Positions 25,120 through 32,000 of a stretch of 64,000 nt of DNA are shown here, one piece after another. Made by a program: the position numbers and the translations under genes. The notes beneath the pieces were generated by a model, which saw only the letters and a list, made by a program, of their open reading frames with translations, searched no databases and was not told the DNA's origin. Position 1 is the stretch's first letter. Each line of letters opens with the position of its first letter. Source of the DNA: Siderastrea radians (lineage: Eukaryota; Cnidaria; Anthozoa; Scleractinia; Rhizangiidae); the NCBI GenBank assembly GCA_964017195.1, contig OZ024898.1:17786475-17850474 (forward strand), given 5' to 3'.

Positions 25120-28100
25120 GCTACTACTACTACTGCTGCTACTACTACTACTACTACTACTACTGCTGCTGCTACTACTACTACTGCTACTACTACTACT
25201 ACTACTACTACTACTGCTACTACTACTACTGCTACTACTACTACTACTAATACTACTACTAATACTAATACTACTATTACCGCTAATAATCCCAATTAAT
25301 CAGAAAATTATGAAATATTTTGTTTATCTAAACAACAAAGATAATGACTCTATAGTCAAACAATCTTTCCTCATGTCGAAGAATCTACATTTCATTAATA
25401 ACTCCGGATTTTATTCCAATTTTATGAACTTGATAGAACAATATCATGTCTCCAATTTAGATCCTGAATCTTTAGATAATGATAGAATTAGGCGATATAC
25501 AACTAATATGAAAGAGAAATATATATCCTCCTGGTGACACAGCCTTGAACATTCAAAGAAATTAGAATTTTATAAAGTTTTTAAGGATGACTACGTTACA
25601 TCTGATTATTTAAACCAGCTAAGAAACTTTAATGAAAGACGAAATTTAGTGAAGTTTAGAGTAAGTAATCACAAACTTATGATTGAACTAGGTCGATATC
25701 AAACCGATCATATGCCCAGAGAAACTAGATTATGCCCATTGTGTAAATCAAATCAAGTAGAAAATGAAACTCATTTCTTGTTGCAATATAGCAAATACTC
25801 TCTGCAGAGGCAGACATTCTTCAATCGAATCAATGAAATAATACCTGATATTGAAAGGAAATCAACCTCAGAAAGCATAAAACTTCTCATGAACTCTAAC
25901 GACTATCATGTGAATAGGCTAGTAATGAAGTTTATTTCCTTGTGTATGAATATACGTGATACATTGTTATTATCCAGTGAAAGTGATGTAACTTAGGTTC
26001 ATTAGCATAATATTACAGTAATATTAGTCTTGTTTTGTTATTAATTACTATAAATATGCTTTTGCAATACTGTAAAATCTTGCGGTCATGCAAATAAAGC
26101 AATTTACTACTACTACTGCTACTACTACTACTAGAGCTGTTTCGCATAAGAACACTCCGTATGTTAATGATTCACTAATAGTGAAAACACCTTCTATTTA
26201 TGCTAATAACGAGAAAAAAAACACGCAGACATGTCATGCTTCGTCACTTTCTTTATTATTTTTGTTATTGCGTTCAATTTTCTAGTCGAGCTCCTCTTTG
26301 TATAAAGAAATGGGAAATGGAACAAAGCAACTAGTAATCACAACTTTTTAAACCAAAAACAAAACAAACTGATAGTGAGTCAACATCACATAGATATATA
26401 TCAAATTTTAGTCATCAGAGTCGGAGCTCATGTCGTCAATCAGTTTTTGGACTCTGCTCATCAATTTCACGGCTCTGTCGCACATCTGAGTATGCGCTTC
26501 GTAAGCCTTTTTTCCCGGTGCTTCTCTTTTCCGCTTGCGTTTCAGTGGGGGACTTTTTGTCATCTCTTCGGGATCTTGCTTTGCGCATGCCGGTTTCAAG
26601 CTTGAGGCCTCTTCTTCTGACTCACTGCTTATCAATACTGCTGAGTTGAACTTTCTCTGCCTCCTTTCCTCGGGCGTAGACTTGCTTGCGTAGCGCATGT
26701 CCCTGTCGGCCGCCATGCTTGTGGATTGTTTGGGTTTTTCGTGTCCTTGCTTTCGCTCTAGGTTGATAATTCGCTTCATCCTTTGGATGGCAGATTTCGT
26801 ACTGGCCGTTCCATAATATTCCTGGGTCTTGTTGTTTCCCGGCATTTCACTTACGCGTGTCTTAACGTAGGCAAACATCTCTTCCCAAGAGGTGCAAGCC
26901 TGGTACGCTCTCGATACCAGCCGTTGTTCTTGTTGTGTTACATGGTAGCGTTGAGGTTTGCTCTTGCCAGGGGATTCAACTGTAAGGCAATTAAAAGAAA
27001 TATATACGTTAGGATCTATACTTCCTAGATACACGGAAATGAGATGGTGCTGAAAGAAAATTTGTCTGGAACAAATACCTTGAAAACCATCGTCATTTAG
27101 CTGATCATAATCGTCAGGCCTCCAAATTTTTGCCATAGTGCTAGAACCTCTCTCGATGGTTGTGATCAGGGATCTTTCTGGATGCCTTTATATAGCAAAT
27201 ATTTAGCAAGTTAAGCACTTTTGGCATTCAGTCTTTCGCAGCTACAGTATGACATGAACAAAGCAAATGAGGATCTGTACAACAATATCGACTCCTCCCA
27301 ACTGGAAGGTACACTGATTTTACCTTGATTCATTTGAAAGAAATCATCGCCCATGGGAATTTCACGGCATTTTACAAACCAACTGGATGGTACAAAGATT
27401 TCACCTTGATTCATTAGTGAAAGAAATCATCGCCCATGGGCCCCATGGGAATTTCACGGCATTTTACAAACCAACTGGATGGTACAAAGATTTCACCAAG
27501 ATTCATTAGTGAAAGAAATCATCGCCCATGGGAATTTCCTATTTACTTACAAGTCAATTGATCAAAAGCCAACTACAAAACCCCCCAGAGAACTAATATC
27601 CCGTATCTATGAATGTGAAACACAGGGGATTCGTTAACCCTTTCTTTGGCCTTAGTTTGCACATTCTCATTCTCCTAAAATGTAATTAATTTTTGTAAAA
27701 ATTCCCCCACGGCCCAAATCATTTTCAAGTCACTATGCCAAGAAGACGAACCTTGAGACGAAATTTCCAGTTCGTTCTTTATATTTTATATATTCTTTCA
27801 ACACTTTATCCGCCGCCCGTTAACCGCTCACGCCATGGAATATTACGGTGGATTTTACCAGTATTGCTTTTACTGGTATCACTAGTCAATCCCCCCCATG
27901 GAGACCAACTTCTGCCAATAATGCAGCGACATTTGGATCTGATTTCAGAGGAAGAAATGTTTTTGCTGACATAGAAAATCAACGTTTCCTTTTCTGGCTA
28001 AACACCGGAGAATTGCCTGAAACTTTGGTCAGCATAACAACCCGTGTATCAGTACAGTTGTCAAGGTTAACCAGAAGGGGAGGAGTCCGACAGAGATCGA

Positions 28101-29024
28101 GGATGAGCAAACTGAGCAACATAAATAAAGTGCTTCTAACTTTAATGTGGCTCAGGAAATATCCATGCATTGACACTCTAGCCTTATTTTTTGATGTGAG
28201 CCCCGCAACTATATCAAGTATAATCCATGGTGTCGTTCCTGTGTTGTGGCGTTATTTTTCGAATCAGGTAACCTGGCCGCCTAATGCAGAGTGGAACAAC
28301 ATGAGGGGAAATTGGCGTTCGTTTCCTGATGCTGTGGGGTGTATTGACGGCACACCCCACGAAATATTTCGTCCCCAAAGCGAACCACAAGCAGAGTTTT
28401 TCAGTGGCCACCGTCATTATCATTTAATGAACACCCAGCTAATCATTGACAATTGTGGGAACATTGCCTTCCTTCAAGCAGGTTTCTTAGGTGCAATGAA
28501 CGATCCGGGAAATTATCTTTTAATGGAGAGAATTGGACCTAGGACAAACTACGATTTGCCGGTCGGCGTGTCGCTCTTGGCCGACAAAGGTTATGCGGAC
28601 GTTGCCCCTTTGCTCACCCCTTTTCGTGCGATACAAATTCGTAGAATGCCGAGACACGAACAGCGGCTTGCACGCAAATTTAATCGAAAACACTCAAAGT
28701 GTCGAATTCTGATCGAACACACCATCAAGCATGTGAAAACATATCAGGCTGTTGGTAGCCTATGGCGCCATCCACGATGGTTCCAGCCGATCGTTGTCGA
28801 ATTATGTACTTTTCTGGCACAAAGGCACATCGTTCTGTTTGAGAATATATAACTTCTTTTTCAAAACTGGTCTTTTTTCACATTGGCCAGTGTAATATAT
28901 GAATAAAGAAGTTGACGAAGCATGACATGTCTTTGTGTTTTTTTTCTGGTTATTAGCATAAATAGAAGGTGTTTTCACTATTAACGAATCATTAACATAC
29001 GGAGTGTTCTTATACGAAACAGCT

Positions 29025-29071
<47 letters not shown>

Positions 29072-32000
29072 GCTACTACTACTGCTACTACTACTACTAC
29101 TACAGCGTAGGATTTTAGGTCACAAATCAAGAGAAAAACGTCATTGTCCAGTTACTTTCCCCCTAACATGGAGTAATAAGGCAAACGAAATTAACAATAC
29201 ATTAATTCTTCCTTTGCAGATACTACTCACTGACCATCATTGAAATCGCATGCGCGTTAGGCTTGACGTGTTGGGTGTTACGGTTTCACCACTACAATAC
29301 ATCTGTGGGAAAAGTTCCAAATTGGGTCAGGGTAAGAACACAATCTTCTGGGATTCACTTACAATACCACCAAAACACCCCTTGAAAATGTTTCAAATTT
29401 CCGAAAATACCACATTACCACTCACCGCTAAAAAGACTTTACTAGAATGGTGACAAGTTTACAAGTCATGCATCAGTCAAATACAGCTGTGCCCATCACC
29501 CCCGGGCATTTGTAGGCATTTGCTAACGTTTTGATCCCGAGAATGGGGAATTTGAAATTTTGTCTCTTCCCGTGTGTTGGGCATTTGCCTATCTCCGGGA
29601 CGACCCAGGGTATTCGACACCCCTGTCAGGTTTTGGTCTCGCACGTAATATATGGATTTCAAAGCTACTCAAGATGATCGCTTTTGTAAAAATCTTTTAC
29701 CTTGTGGCCGTCTGTTAAATACGGATCAGGCGTTTTCATTTCTTCGATAACTTGATATATTATTATATTAGCTTATCAGATAAACACTTATTAATTGTGC
29801 ATGTCAAAATCGAATAAATGAAAGAATAATTGAACCATAGTAAACCAAAAGCAACAGTCATGTATACAGTTTGGCGTGTTATTGATAAGTGACATTAAAG
29901 CAAATGACCAACGGGAGGATAGACGCACGGTTAAACAATGAAACAGCATTGAAAATAATGACGAGTGACACTTTCTTGTTATGATTTATTAAACCTTGAG
30001 CAGTGTTGCTGTCGAGATGATCCTGGGGTGGGGCATTTGCCTTCTAATTGGTCCCACCCTGGGGCATTTGACAGACTTATTTGTCTCCAGTCCCCGGGAA
30101 TTTGCCATTTTAAGAAAATACTAATGCCCGGGGGTTTGCCCCCCCCGGGGGGGGGGTGGGTGGGTACTGCTGGAATTGGCTGATGCATATAGATTTAAAC
30201 TACACACTCAAAAGTTAGAACCACCTTGTATCTGCATAATAAACAGCACCACAGAAAAGCACTGCTTAAAAGCATTCATTTGAGGGGCTACGCTCCAGGA
30301 TTTCATCAGTAAACAGTTTTACCGCTTACAGAGTATAGGGAACTTTCATCCGCATAGACATGTTTATCACGCCTCCTACAGAAAAGTGAGGAGCGTATAA
30401 CTTGACTCAGGGTTCGACAATGAGTGGGAAAGGTTCAATCCTCCATTGCACTGTTTCAAAACCTCGGATACTATTGGTAAAATATGAAATAAAATATATC
30501 AAAAAAGCCGATGATTTCTCCCAGCTTTCTTAAAGGCCTTTAGTTCATGGCCTGAATCCAAGAGACCAGAAAAGACCTGATATTAATCTGCTCTTGGAGC
30601 ACCTTCTTTTCCTGTCGCATCAAACATTTTTTTTTTTTGCCGCCAGGTTTACATTCTTGGCTACATCGCTAAAGTAGTGCGGTATAGAGTACCGGACACA
30701 AGGTCAGCGGAGAATAGTAGAGAAGAAGAGGAAGGTGAGTGGAGCTGGTGTTACATCAGCCCTTAATCTCAATCTTCAACTTTAGAAGCAGTCTCATCTT
30801 AAAAACAGCGCTAAAAGGGCCGTAGAGCTCCGACACGGCTAATTTTCTTTTTACACCCACTTCAAGATGGCGGCCGTTTTTAGCAGAAAAAGCGAAGACA
30901 ACTGTTTAAACACTTCACAAATTCGATGGATTCAAAGCAGTTCTTTGCTTCTTCTCTTAATGTACACTACCAAAATGCTAGTTTCCAGAACTAACCACAT
31001 TTAACGCGTATACCGTGACACCTTGCATTATGCGAACACTGGCGATGTTTTAATAACAGCCAACCACATATTTTTCTAAACATAAACTGCAGCCTATTGC
31101 TGAAGTCAGGCAGTAAAGCAGTGCTTGTTTTTAGATTTTGACCCCCTATGGACTTGAACAGATTGTTCAAAATGATGAAAAAAAAAAATGTCCGCCATGT
31201 GGACTGTGGCCCGGCAGGGCTACAGTCCAAGACAAGGGAAAAAAGACAGGAATCAGAATCCGAACCTTGAATAAGCAGAATGTCTTCTCTAGTCGCACCA
31301 CGCTCAATTATTATTTAATCAATTTGTTGCGATAAAGACATTTATCAACTCAATTATTATTTAATCAATTTGTTGTGATACAGACATTTATCAACTGGTA
31401 CTTTTTCTAATAAACAACAGCTCTTTCTAATTTTATTTAACTAAGTTTAGTTTGTGCCTTTCCCGTGATGAGTCGTATCATCAAAGTTCATTAACATTGT
31501 GAGAGAAACGAGTTACTGCGCATGCTATCACAAGTTGAAGACCTCTTTGAAAACAAATCAAACAAAGACGTAGAGACGTAGTGGAAAAAAACATAAGGAA
31601 AGGTACGTTTTTTCTTGAGGGGGGGGGGGGGGGGCTGGGGAAATTTGGTATTTTTTCCCAAAAAAGTGTTGGCCCTCCCTTGTATTTTAGTATTGGCCCT
31701 CCCTTGCATCTTAGACCCCCCCCCCCACCTTTAGGTGACTAACAAAAGTGCGATCCTCCCCTCACTACTACATGGTATGTTCCATGCTGTAGAAACCTCA
31801 GAACGTTTCGCTTGTGAACGCAAAGTGTTTGAATATGAATATATCTCGATGTTGAATGTGTGCGCGCTGAAACAAGGAAAATGCGAACAATCAGTGTGGG
31901 ATATTTACGTTTTATAGCTGAAGTTTGAATACGGAAGTATTTGAGTATTGTAAAAGTTTTGAACATAAAATATCTAAGGGAAAATTCACGCGCTTCTGTC

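Larger units (their letters stand above)
26133..29026. mobile_element. PIF/Harbinger DNA transposon, two divergent genes, 125-bp inverted termini
   Basis: Terminal inverted repeats 26133-26257 and 28902-29026 begin AGAGCTGTTTCG and differ at only a handful of positions. The flanking triplet is ACT on both sides, consistent with a 3-bp duplication but ambiguous inside a microsatellite. The element holds a minus-strand DNA-binding-type gene and a plus-strand DDE transposase, the known two-gene arrangement of Harbinger elements. The right TIR supplies AATAAA for the transposase. Both genes look open, so the element may be young. It split the (ACT)n tail of LINE B. Confidence 0.93.

Noticed and set aside
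24954..25299. Long open frames of Thr/Ala or Val/Ala repeats
   Set aside because: They are translations of the (ACT)n microsatellite on both strands.
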